From contig JAVBLZ010000006.1 of NCBI GenBank assembly GCA_031553045.1, positions 806,001 through 870,000 of the forward strand: a DNA stretch of 64,000 nt, in the 5' to 3' direction. The notes below the pieces were generated by a model. That model did not search any database, was not told where the DNA came from, and saw only the letters and a list, made by a program, of their open reading frames with translations. Positions within the stretch are counted from its first letter, which is position 1; each line of letters opens with the position of its first letter. Below are positions 33,137 to 42,600 of this stretch, in pieces. A program made the translations under genes and the position numbers. Origin of the DNA: CALXQW01 sp031553045 (GTDB lineage Bacteria; Verrucomicrobiota; Verrucomicrobiia; Opitutales; Intestinicryptomonadaceae).

Positions 33137-35629
33137 TTATTCCTGAGCGCTTTTGGCTTTTCTGGAAGCTTTCTTTTGAGTGAAGGTGAGCTTTCCGTTA
33201 AGTTCATCTACAAAGATTTTACCGCTATCAGCACTTAAATTGCCTTTCAAAATTTCTTCCGCTAGGGCGTCTTCAACCTCCCTTTCAATGGCACGTTTAA
33301 GAGGCCTTGCGCCATATTTGTCGTCCCAGCCTTTTAGTATGAGATGATTTAAGGCGGCGTCCGAAAGCTCCATAGTCATATTTTGTTCCGCAAGCCTGTT
33401 GTTCAATTTTGAAAGCTCCAAATTCACAATCTGGAAAATATCAGACCTATCCAAAGACCTGAACAAAACTATGTCGTTTATGCGGTTGAGAAATTCCGGT
33501 CTGAAAACCCTTTTCATTTCTTCAAGCACCAAAGACCTGACTCTTTCATAATCGTCCTGAGCGTTTAGCCCAACGCCGAAGCCCATTGTAGGCGTCTTTT
33601 GCAAAATGTGTGCGCCCACATTGCTTGTGAGAATTATTATCGTATTCCTGAAATCCACAGTGCGCCCAAGGCTGTCTGTAAGCCTGCCGTCTTCCAAAAC
33701 CTGCAGCAAGAGTTGGGCTACATCCGGATGCGCTTTTTCTATCTCATCAAAGAGTATCACACAATACGGACGCCTGCGAACCGCCTCGGTAAGCTGACCG
33801 CCGTCTTCATGCCCCACGTAACCCGGAGGCGAACCTATCAAGCGTGAGATTGAATGTTTTTCCATATACTCAGACATATCTATCTGGATTATGGAATCCG
33901 CCTGACCAAACATTTGTTCCGCCAAAATTTTTGCGAGGTAGGTTTTACCCACGCCCGTTGGCCCTAAAAATAAAAATGAACCTATGGGCCTGCGGGGGTC
34001 TTTAAGAGACGCCCTTGAACGACGCAGCGCACGGGCTATCACCGAGCAGGCCTCAGACTGCCCCACCACCAATGAACGCAAGCTGTCTTCAAGCGCCAAA
34101 AGTTTTTTGCTTTCGCCTTCTTCCATTTTTGAAAGCGGAATGCCCGTCCAAGATGAAACAACATGCAAAATATCGTCTTCGGAAACGTCCCCTACAATTT
34201 CATTCAAAGACTTCCTCCAAAATTTCAACATATCTTCACGCTGGGCGATTAAAGATTTTTCCTTATCCCTCAACTTTGCGGCGTTTTCAAAATCTTGAGC
34301 CAATATTGCGGCTTCTTTCTTGGCGTTGGTTTCGGCAAGTTTGTTTGTAAATTCGTTAAGCTGCTCCGGCCTTTCCATCATTTTGATTCTGGCACGGCTG
34401 CCGGCTTCGTCGATAATGTCTATTGCCTTGTCCGGAAGCTGACGGCTTGTTATGTAACGCTCAGAAAGCTTTACAGCCGCCGACAAAGCCTCGTCAGAAT
34501 AACGGCACTTGTGGTGCGACTCATAATTTTTACGCAATCCCTGAAGAATTTTTATGGTATCCTCAACAGAAGGCGCATCAACCTTGACGCTCTGAAAACG
34601 CCTGTCTAGGGCGCTGTCTTTTTCTATATGCTTTCTGTATTCGGCAAGCGTTGTTGCGCCTATGCACTGCAAAGACCCTCTTGAAAGCGCAGGCTTAAAA
34701 ATATTTGAAGCATCCATTGCGCCCTCCGCCGCACCGGCGCCCACTATGGTGTGAAGTTCGTCGATAAAAAGCAGAACGTTTGCAGATTTTTCAATTTCAT
34801 CCATCACCGCCTTAATGCGTTCCTCAAACTGACCTCTGTATTTTGTGCCGGCAACCATAAGCGCCATATCCAAGGCTATCAGCCTTTTGTTGGAAAGAAG
34901 TTCCGGCACGGAACCGTCCGCAATTTCTTGCGCCAAGCCCTCTACAATCGCAGTCTTGCCAACGCCCGCCTCTCCGACAAGTACAGGGTTATTTTTTGTG
35001 CGCCTGCACAAAATTTGCACAACCCTCATGATTTCTTTTGAACGCCCTATGACAGGGTCCAACTTGCCTTTTCTGGCAAGTTCGGTCAGGTCTCTACCAA
35101 ATGCCTTGAGTGCGCTTTGCCTTTCGGATTTTTCTGAAGGCTGCGGGAAAAAATCTGTGGAGCTTTGTTCAGCCTCAGGAGAATCGCCGACAAAATTTGG
35201 GTCAAGCTCAGACAAAATCATCTTGCGGCAATTTTCTATATTTACATTTAACTGCAAAAGAATTTGCGCCGCAACACCCTCACCCTCACGCAATAGGCCA
35301 AGCAAGAGATGCTCTGTGCCGATGTAGTTGTGCCCAAGCTGCGTTGCCTCATTTGAGGCAAAAGCCAAAACCCTTTTTACCTTTGGCGTGTGCGGCACAT
35401 CGCCGGATTCCTCAGTTTGTTCAGACACGCCTACGCTGTTTTCTATTGCGTTTTTTACAGATTCCAAACTCACGCCCATCTTGCGCAGCACATTTACGGC
35501 AACGCCCTGATTAAGCATGATTATACCCAGCAAGAGATGTTCCGTGCCCAAATAGTTGTGTTTAAGTTTTTGCGCCTCTTTTTTTGCCAAAGACAAAACC
35601 TGTAAGGCTCTTGGAGTAAATTTTTGCAT
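33137..35629 (-). CDS. clpC: ATP-dependent Clp protease ATP-binding subunit ClpC
   Basis: The 830-aa protein has two N-terminal Clp repeats (about 1-145), a first AAA+ domain with Walker A GEAGVGKTA, an M domain with a UVR motif (AAILAQDFENAAKLRDKEKSL), and a second AAA+ domain with GPTGVGKTY and a D2 arm. ClpC unfolds substrates for ClpP. With McsB it would select proteins marked by arginine phosphorylation. The order mcsA, mcsB, clpC matches Bacillus, but no ctsR gene precedes them. The UVR motif in the M domain is the usual ClpC feature and separates it from ClpA and ClpB. Confidence 0.95.
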   Translation of the reverse strand: MQKFTPRALQVLSLAKKEAQKLKHNYLGTEHLLLGIIMLNQGVAVNVLRKMGVSLESVKNAIENSVGVSEQTEESGDVPHTPKVKRVLAFASNEATQLGHNYIGTEHLLLGLLREGEGVAAQILLQLNVNIENCRKMILSELDPNFVGDSPEAEQSSTDFFPQPSEKSERQSALKAFGRDLTELARKGKLDPVIGRSKEIMRVVQILCRRTKNNPVLVGEAGVGKTAIVEGLAQEIADGSVPELLSNKRLIALDMALMVAGTKYRGQFEERIKAVMDEIEKSANVLLFIDELHTIVGAGAAEGAMDASNIFKPALSRGSLQCIGATTLAEYRKHIEKDSALDRRFQSVKVDAPSVEDTIKILQGLRKNYESHHKCRYSDEALSAAVKLSERYITSRQLPDKAIDIIDEAGSRARIKMMERPEQLNEFTNKLAETNAKKEAAILAQDFENAAKLRDKEKSLIAQREDMLKFWRKSLNEIVGDVSEDDILHVVSSWTGIPLSKMEEGESKKLLALEDSLRSLVVGQSEACSVIARALRRSRASLKDPRRPIGSFLFLGPTGVGKTYLAKILAEQMFGQADSIIQIDMSEYMEKHSISRLIGSPPGYVGHEDGGQLTEAVRRRPYCVILFDEIEKAHPDVAQLLLQVLEDGRLTDSLGRTVDFRNTIIILTSNVGAHILQKTPTMGFGVGLNAQDDYERVRSLVLEEMKRVFRPEFLNRINDIVLFRSLDRSDIFQIVNLELSKLNNRLAEQNMTMELSDAALNHLILKGWDDKYGARPLKRAIEREVEDALAEEILKGNLSADSGKIFVDELNGKLTFTQKKASRKAKSAQE

Positions 35630-35648
35630 ATGTTTTAATTATCGAATG

Positions 35649-36725
35649 TTACGCTTTAATATTAAGCTTTTTTAAAGACAGCACGGGCAAGGTCTTTATT
35701 ATAGACTTCACAAACCTTGCGCGTATCGAATCTCTAAGCTGGGTATCCGCATTTTCAACGCCTATAAATTCATGCAGATGTGCGGGTTTTATTTGTAAAA
35801 TCAAATTATCCAATCTTTCAATGACCGTAAGGCGGCTTCTGCCAAAGAATCCCAAATCTGCGGCAAGCCTTAAATACGATATGCAGCCGATAGCTTCCAC
35901 CGTGTTTATAAGCTCGCAAGAATTTAGTACTGCCCAAGACCTTGCTATTTTGTCCGCCAAAAGTATGGCGTTTTCTTGCAGAAGCTTTTGACGTGCGTTA
36001 AGCTCATCAATGCGCAAGCTTTCACAGACCCTCAAGATTTTTTCCAGTATCTGATTTTCACTCAAACCCAGAGTTTGCTGGTTGGATATCTGAAAGAAAC
36101 TGCCCATAGGTTCAGACCCTTCGCCATTTTCGCCACGGGCTATCATGCCTATCTGGCTTGCGCCACGCATCATTTTGTCTGCGTGTCCGCTTAACACAAG
36201 AGCAGGCAAGTGCATCATCAAAGACGCCCTCATTGCCGTGCCAACATTGCTTGGGCAAGACGTCAAATAGCCGTATTTCCCATCAAAGGCAAATTCTATA
36301 TTTTTTGCCAAAGCATCGTCCACGGAATTTATCGTCTTCCAGATTGCCCGCAAATTTTGGCCTCTGGCGTACACTTGTAAACGCAAATGGTCTTCCTCAT
36401 TTATCATTATGGAGCAAGCCCCGTCTGAACTTACAACCACGGCGCTTTCATCGGTAGAATCCGCCAAATCACGGGTAATCAAACGCTCCTCAACCAAATA
36501 ATCCCGACGCAAAGCGGGTATTGAATCCATCTTGATAAGCTCTGAATTCTTGAAATTTTTTACCGTCTTAATTGCGCTTAAAGATCTTTGCAAAATTTCT
36601 TTCAAAGAGTCTGAACTTGCGGAATCCGGAAAGTGTACGCCGCCAAAGTTTCTTGCCAAGCGTATCCTGGAACTCACCATTATTGAGTCCGCCACAGACT
36701 TTAAACTTTCTGAATTTTTACTCAT
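35649..36725 (-). CDS. mcsB: Protein-arginine kinase McsB
   Basis: The 358-aa protein has the phosphagen-kinase-type catalytic domain: MVSSRIRLARNFGGVHFP at the start, SIMINEEDHLRLQ, and the guanidino-binding segment YLTSCPSNVGTAMRASLMMHLPALVLSG. McsB phosphorylates arginines on misfolded proteins, which ClpC then recognises. It ends 19 bp before clpC and begins by overlapping the mcsA-like gene by 4 bp. The C-terminal domain (SRLTVIERLDNLILQIKPAHLHE) is kept. Confidence 0.93.
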   Translation of the reverse strand: MSKNSESLKSVADSIMVSSRIRLARNFGGVHFPDSASSDSLKEILQRSLSAIKTVKNFKNSELIKMDSIPALRRDYLVEERLITRDLADSTDESAVVVSSDGACSIMINEEDHLRLQVYARGQNLRAIWKTINSVDDALAKNIEFAFDGKYGYLTSCPSNVGTAMRASLMMHLPALVLSGHADKMMRGASQIGMIARGENGEGSEPMGSFFQISNQQTLGLSENQILEKILRVCESLRIDELNARQKLLQENAILLADKIARSWAVLNSCELINTVEAIGCISYLRLAADLGFFGRSRLTVIERLDNLILQIKPAHLHEFIGVENADTQLRDSIRARFVKSIIKTLPVLSLKKLNIKA

Positions 36726-37237
36726 TTAGAATTTGCCAGAAGTTTGAGTTTATCCCTGATGATTGCGGCGTCTTCATAACGCTCTTGACCTATGGCTGTT
36801 TCAAGTTCTTGCTGAAGCTCGGAAAGGCTATAACCTGTTTTGAGGGTTGGTTTTGTTTTTTTAACGCCCTTGCCCTTGTGCGTAGTGCTTACGCCCTGCA
36901 TTTGGTAGATGTAGTCAGCAAATTTGTCGGCAAAGGTTATATAGCATAAAGGACAATGCGCCATAGGTTTTTTTTCAAGCTCTTGCATAGACATCCCGCA
37001 ATTAGGACAGGCATCTTTGGGCGAATTTGCCCCCGCATCAATTTTAGACTTTACCTCATCCACAATCTTCTGAATGTTGGGGAAAAAATCCGCAGGAAAG
37101 GAATCAATCGCCGAAGCCGAAGCTTTCTGAGCGCAAGATTCGCAAAGGTGGCTGACAGTTTTATTACCGTCCACAATATTGGTTATGTGCACTGTTGCCT
37201 CCGCCCCGCAAATATCGCATTTATACTTTGTTGACAT
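36722..37237 (-). CDS. mcsA: McsA-like UVR-domain zinc-finger activator of McsB
   Basis: The 171-aa protein has two zinc knuckle pairs: CDICGAEATVHI with CESCAQK, and CPNCGMSMQELEKKPMAHCPLCY. A C-terminal UVR motif follows (LQQELETAIGQERYEDAAIIRDKLKLL). McsA binds and activates McsB and links the arginine kinase to ClpC. I chose the ATG at 37237, giving MSTKYKCDICG as the start; a longer frame exists upstream without family resemblance. Four bases overlap with mcsB. In Bacillus this operon starts with ctsR; here purA lies upstream, so control must differ. Confidence 0.88.
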   Translation of the reverse strand: MSTKYKCDICGAEATVHITNIVDGNKTVSHLCESCAQKASASAIDSFPADFFPNIQKIVDEVKSKIDAGANSPKDACPNCGMSMQELEKKPMAHCPLCYITFADKFADYIYQMQGVSTTHKGKGVKKTKPTLKTGYSLSELQQELETAIGQERYEDAAIIRDKLKLLANSK

Positions 37238-37309
37238 CCTGTAAACCCATATCAAAACCCAAAAAGGCAAAACGCCCAAGGGTTGTTAAATCTTTTTGCA
37301 TAATAAAAA

Positions 37310-38863
37310 CTAAGCAAGTTTGACCAATTCAGACGTTTCAGGAATATCCCTGATTATTTGCGCTGGAAGTGGCCCTACGCCTATATATCGTAAATTTGGC
37401 AATTTGTTAAGCCTTGAACCGTTTCTTTGGGCGACATCCAAAATACTTTTGATGCAAAATGCCACGTATTTTTTTGCTTCAAGAGGCAAATCTGCAAAAC
37501 TGCGGACATCAGAAATATCTTTATCCCAACTTTTTAACGCCTTATAAACGGGTTTAAGAGCGTGCCTTACAACTTCCAAACGAGGTACGCCGTAATACTC
37601 TTTGCCGCTTGAAGCATCTTGATAATGCGTGCACACAAGAAGCTCCGCACCCAGACATTCTTTATCGCAGGTGAGGGCGTCCAGCTTGTTTATGACAATA
37701 TCGTCATAACCGCCGTACCTGAGCGCATCGCCCTTTTCGACAGCGTCAAACCAGCCTACCATTCTTTGTCTGCCCGTGCTTGTGCCAAACTCTAGCTGTT
37801 TAAGTTTTTTTGTGAGCGCCATTTCATCATCCATCTTTGTTAAGAATAGATGCGTGCCCACCTTTGTGTCATAAGCCTTGCAGCAGCCCAAAGCGTGGAC
37901 ATCCTGAACCGGAAGCCCCGCACTCTGAAAAAACTCTGGAACACCAGTATGAGAAGCAGTAACATTTGGCGGAAAACCATGACGTTTATCAAGCCAATAC
38001 GCCTGACCAAATTCGCCAATGATATACTCGCCATTTTTGAGGGCTTCACGGCAGACTTCACGCACATCACCGATATTTTTGATAAGCTTTTGGCCAGCAG
38101 TCCAATAACATTCCAAGACTGCTTCAAAATTGATTGTGAAAGGTTTCTCGCCCTTAAAGCGGAGAAAATCAAATTCAGATTTCTCAAAGATTCCCGCAGA
38201 GATTGCTTCAGCATTCGCACGCTCCTCAGCCGAGGTAAGCATGGCAAAAAATTCATCCCACCTTGAGGCTGAAACTTTGCAGACATGCTCTATTACAGCG
38301 CACGCCCTTTCCAACTTGGCTTTGAGTTTTTTTGAAAATACGCCCTTATCTAAAAGAAAGTCTGAGTAATAAATTTGGAACTGCCCCACCTCATCCATGT
38401 ACGCCGGAGTAATACCCCTGCCCGTGGAACCTCTTGGCGCTTCATTCATGACATTCACACGGTAGTCTTCATAAGCCAAATCAATCAACCTATGGCTTAT
38501 GTCGCTGACCATTGTACGCTCGTCAATAATAAGTCTGGATAAAATTTGATAACCCAGTTTTTCTAGCGGAAGCGCCTCCCAAAGAAATTTACGAGGATCT
38601 GCAACCACGCCTATGCCTATGGCAAGATGGCGGACGTCTTTTTCTATCACACCGGCTGGCAGCAGGTTAAGCTTTATGCCCCCCGCAGTATGGCCGGAAT
38701 TTGCGCCGCCGTTGACCTTCATTACAACAGAGGCTATTTCAGCCTTGCCTGTCTTTGTTTTAAGTTCGTCAATAACTTCATAAATTAGGCGACCTTTACC
38801 TTCGTCGCCCATACTTATACCAATGTCTGCAATCAGTTGACTTTTAAAATCTGTAAGTGCCAT
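37310..38863 (-). CDS. purA: Adenylosuccinate synthetase, long divergent form
   Basis: The 517-aa protein has PurA motifs in divergent spelling: MGDEGKGRL (usual GDEGKGK, catalytic Asp kept), VNGGANSGHT (catalytic His kept), PRGSTGRGITPAYMDEVGQ, TSTGRQRMVGWFDAV and NKLDALTCD (guanine-binding NKxD-like, usual TKLDVL). It would join IMO and Asp using GTP. It is about 85 residues longer than typical PurA (about 430), with the extra length in the middle. Despite differences, the core catalytic residues are all there, so I call it PurA rather than PurZ. It lies 72 bp upstream of mcsA on the same strand. Confidence 0.82.
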   Translation of the reverse strand: MALTDFKSQLIADIGISMGDEGKGRLIYEVIDELKTKTGKAEIASVVMKVNGGANSGHTAGGIKLNLLPAGVIEKDVRHLAIGIGVVADPRKFLWEALPLEKLGYQILSRLIIDERTMVSDISHRLIDLAYEDYRVNVMNEAPRGSTGRGITPAYMDEVGQFQIYYSDFLLDKGVFSKKLKAKLERACAVIEHVCKVSASRWDEFFAMLTSAEERANAEAISAGIFEKSEFDFLRFKGEKPFTINFEAVLECYWTAGQKLIKNIGDVREVCREALKNGEYIIGEFGQAYWLDKRHGFPPNVTASHTGVPEFFQSAGLPVQDVHALGCCKAYDTKVGTHLFLTKMDDEMALTKKLKQLEFGTSTGRQRMVGWFDAVEKGDALRYGGYDDIVINKLDALTCDKECLGAELLVCTHYQDASSGKEYYGVPRLEVVRHALKPVYKALKSWDKDISDVRSFADLPLEAKKYVAFCIKSILDVAQRNGSRLNKLPNLRYIGVGPLPAQIIRDIPETSELVKLA

Positions 38864-38997
38864 TTTTATACTTTTTTACATTATTAAAACAGACTGTAAA
38901 GGCTGTGAAAAAAGCCCACTCTTGCAAGCATAAAAGACTTTTAAATTCTGGCTTTACTTATTTTTTTTTATCTTCATTGTTCCCCTTCCATAACTTT

Positions 38998-39630
38998 ATG
39001 TCAGACCCTACAACATCCTCTATCGTCGCTAAAAAACCCAATATAATGCGCAGGCTTTATGATTGGACAATATCTTGGGCGGACAAACCCTATGGTATGT
39101 GGGCGTTAGCGCTGATTTCTTTTGCGGAATCTTCATTTTTCCCTATTCCGCCTGACGTGCTTTTGATACCTATGGTAATGGGCAAGCCAAAGGCGTGGTT
39201 TAAGATAGCCACAGTCTGCACCTTATCTTCTGTTTTGGGCGGTCTATTTGGTTGGACTCTGGGTTATTTTGCGTGGGAGCTTTTAAGCAATTTTTTCTTT
39301 ACTTACATTCCTGGTTTTAGTGAGGATTTGTTTAACCAGATACAGCAAAAGTATCAAGAACAAGGCGGGCTTATTATATTTGGGGCGGCATTTACGCCAA
39401 TACCTTATAAAGTTTTCACTATTGCCGCCGGTGTTTGCAGTATTTACATACCTACTTTGATTTTAGCTTCAATTTTGGGCAGAGGCGGCAGGTTTTATTT
39501 GGTGGCAATAATAATATACTATGTTGGCCCTAAAGCGCAGCCTTATATAGACAAGTACTTTAACTGGTTGGCGCTTGCTTTTTTTGTATTGCTGGTGGGT
39601 GGTTTTATTATTATCAAACACTTACATTAA
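38998..39630 (+). CDS. YqaA/DedA-family (SNARE-associated) membrane protein
   Basis: The 210-aa protein has four or five hydrophobic segments and the signature ESSFFPIPPDVLLIPMVMG near residue 42, typical of the YqaA branch of the DedA superfamily, plus FTPIPYKVFTIAAGV and SILGRGGRFY. DedA proteins are linked to membrane lipid transport (undecaprenyl phosphate flippases) and proton-motive-force balance. I chose the ATG at 38998 because upstream residues look non-coding. It is divergent from purA. Confidence 0.85.
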   Translation: MSDPTTSSIVAKKPNIMRRLYDWTISWADKPYGMWALALISFAESSFFPIPPDVLLIPMVMGKPKAWFKIATVCTLSSVLGGLFGWTLGYFAWELLSNFFFTYIPGFSEDLFNQIQQKYQEQGGLIIFGAAFTPIPYKVFTIAAGVCSIYIPTLILASILGRGGRFYLVAIIIYYVGPKAQPYIDKYFNWLALAFFVLLVGGFIIIKHLH

Positions 39631-39652
39631 TTTGTATTGACGTAAGTGTTGT

Positions 39653-42600
39653 TTGCTTAATAATTGTGCCATAACAATATTACTACATGGCACATACACC
39701 CTCCTTCTGGTTAAAAAAATAACATTAACATTTGCTCTGCTATATACTGCATTCACCGCACAAGCGGCAATAAGTACCATAACTTCTTTTGCAGATACAG
39801 ACACATTGGGCACCTTGCGTTATGCTATAAACAGACAGGCGGCGTATGATGTCTATACATTTGCTTATTCTGGTACGGTTACTCTCACAAGCTCTTTGCC
39901 AACGATTACCGCTAGAGACATAACTATCAACACGTCCACATACGATGTCGCCATAGATGGCGCCGGTGCATATAGAATTTTTGAAATCACCAGCGCAACA
40001 GTTAATCTTTCAAAGCTAACGCTTAAAAATGCTTATAGTTCTGGTAATGGTGCCGCACTTTATAATAGCGCCGCAAATTTAAGAATCAACCTTACAGGTC
40101 TGCTCACATTTGAGGATAATATCTCAGCTCTGGGCGGTGGGGCTATTTCCACTTTCGGCGATTTGACAATCGTTGGCGACACTCTATTTAAAGGCAACTC
40201 GGCATCTAATTCCGGTGGGGCGATTAATGCTAGCAATGCCCTTACACTCTCAGGGGCTGCAACGTTTAAGGGCAATTCCACAAGTAATAATGGCGGGGCG
40301 ATTAATTCAAATAAGGGGTTTTCTATTTCAGATACCGCAATATTTGGCGGCACTGGCGTTAATGAAGGCAATACGGCAGAATATTCCGGCGGTGCAATTT
40401 ATTTAGGGAATAGCGCAAACACCCTCACATTTGACAGTGATGTAAGCTTTATACGCAATAAAACTACAAATTCATCATACGGCACCGGCGGGGCAATTTA
40501 TTTTAGCGCCAATAGCGGTACAAATACAATTAACAACACGGGCGTTGCAACATTTAAGGGGAATTCCAGTAATTCCGGCGGGGCGATTTATTCTAACTCA
40601 AATTTGACAATCACGGGGGATGCGACATTTGGCGGCTCAGGCGCTAATGAAGGCAATACAGCTTCAACATCCGGCGGGGCGATTTATTTGGACACTTCCG
40701 CAAACACCCTCACATTTGGCAGTACGGCAAGCTTCATAAACAATAAAGTTACAACTGCATCCAACAATGGCGGGGCGATTTATTTTGAGTCAACTAGCGG
40801 CACAAATACAATAGATAACTCAGGCTTACTCACATTTAAAGGCAATACGGCAGCAAACTCCGGCGGGGCGATTTATTCTAACTCAAATTTGACAATCACG
40901 GGGGATGCGACATTTGGCGGAACGGGCGCAGGCGAAGGCAACACTGCAGGCAACTACGGTGGCGCGATTTATATGACTAGCGGTGCCAAAACGCTGACTT
41001 TTGGCAACACGGTTGATTTTATAAATAATAAGACTACATCCACAAGTTTGGGCTATGGCGGGGCAATTTATTTTGATTCAACAAGTCTGAATAAAATAGC
41101 CAACACAGGCTTGCTTACATTCACAGGCAATGAAACTGGCTACGCTGGCGGGGCGATTTATTCTTTAGGAGCGTTGGAAATCACCGGGGCTGTAAGGTTT
41201 GGCGATACAGGTACAAATGAAGGTAACAGCACAGCAAACTACGGCGGCGCGATTTTTATGACTAGCGGTGCCAGAACGCTGACTTTTGGCGGCACGGCTG
41301 ATTTTATCAATAATAAGGCTACATCCACAAGTTTGGGCTATGGCGGGGCAATTTATTTTGTTTCAACAAGCGGGACTAAAGTCGCCAACACTGGCTTATT
41401 GACATTCACGGGCAATACGGCCGGCAGCAGAGGCGGAGCGATTTATTCAATGGGAGCATTGGAAATTACGGGTGCTGTCACCTTTGGCGGTACGAGTACA
41501 AATGAAGGTAACAGCACAGCATACTACGGCGGGGCGATTTACATGGGGAACAACGCCAACGCCTTGACTTTTGGCAGCACGGCTGATTTTATCAATAATA
41601 AGACTACATCGATAAGTTTAAACCACGGCGGCGGGGCGATTCATTTTGCGTCAACTAGCGGCACAAATACAATTAACAACACAGGCTTGCTCTCATTTAC
41701 AGGCAACACTGCAGGCATCTACGGCGGAGCGGTTTATTCACTTCGTAATTTGACAATCAGTGGGGCGACAAGCTTTACAGGCAACACTGCAGGCTACGGC
41801 GGGGCGGTTTCTTTGGACATTGACGCAAACACCCTCACCTTTGGCAGCACGGCAAGTTTCATTAATAATAAAACTACACCAGCATTCGGCAGCGGCGGAG
41901 CGATTTATTTTGCGCAAAATGACGCAAATACAATTAACAACACGGGCTTGCTCACATTTACAGGCAATACCGCAGGCTTCGGCGGCGGGGCGATTTATTC
42001 AAACGGTGATTTGGGAATTATTGGGGCGGCTACATTTGGCGGCACGGGCACTAACGAAGGTAATTCGGCAGCTTGCGGCGGGGCGGTTTATTTGGGTATT
42101 TTTGCAAACACCCTTACCTTTAGCGGCACGACAAGCTTCATAAATAATAAAGCTACATCAGCATCCGGCAAAGGCGGGGCGATTTATTTTACGTCAACTG
42201 GCTCAAATACAATTAACTCGCGCTTACTCACATTTACTGGCAACCTTGCAAGCAACAGCGGCGGCGCAATTTATTCAAACGGCAGTGTTTTTGCCTTGTA
42301 CGCCAACATCGGCAACATCAGTTTTTCAGGCAATAAGATGGGCGTGGATTTTGAAGCAACAGACCCAAGCCTAACAGGTACGGCAAACTCTATTTATCTG
42401 AATAACGCCTCTACTGTGTATCTTGCGGCGGCAAGCGGCAAAACAATAACGCTTTCAGACCCAATTAAGGCGACAGCTTCAACAACCCATACTGTTCACA
42501 TAAATAAATATCAAACCGGCACAGTAACAAACGGAACGGTAATATTCTCGGGCACAAATTATGCCGAAAATTCCGACCATGTAAAAACCGACATCAAGGC

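Noticed and set aside
35110..35514. Long plus-strand open frame opposite clpC
   Set aside because: Antisense to a well-supported gene, with odd composition (many His, Arg, Pro) and no domain.
37310..38863. PurZ (2-aminoadenine pathway) instead of PurA
   Set aside because: The catalytic Asp of GDEGKG, which PurZ lacks, is present.
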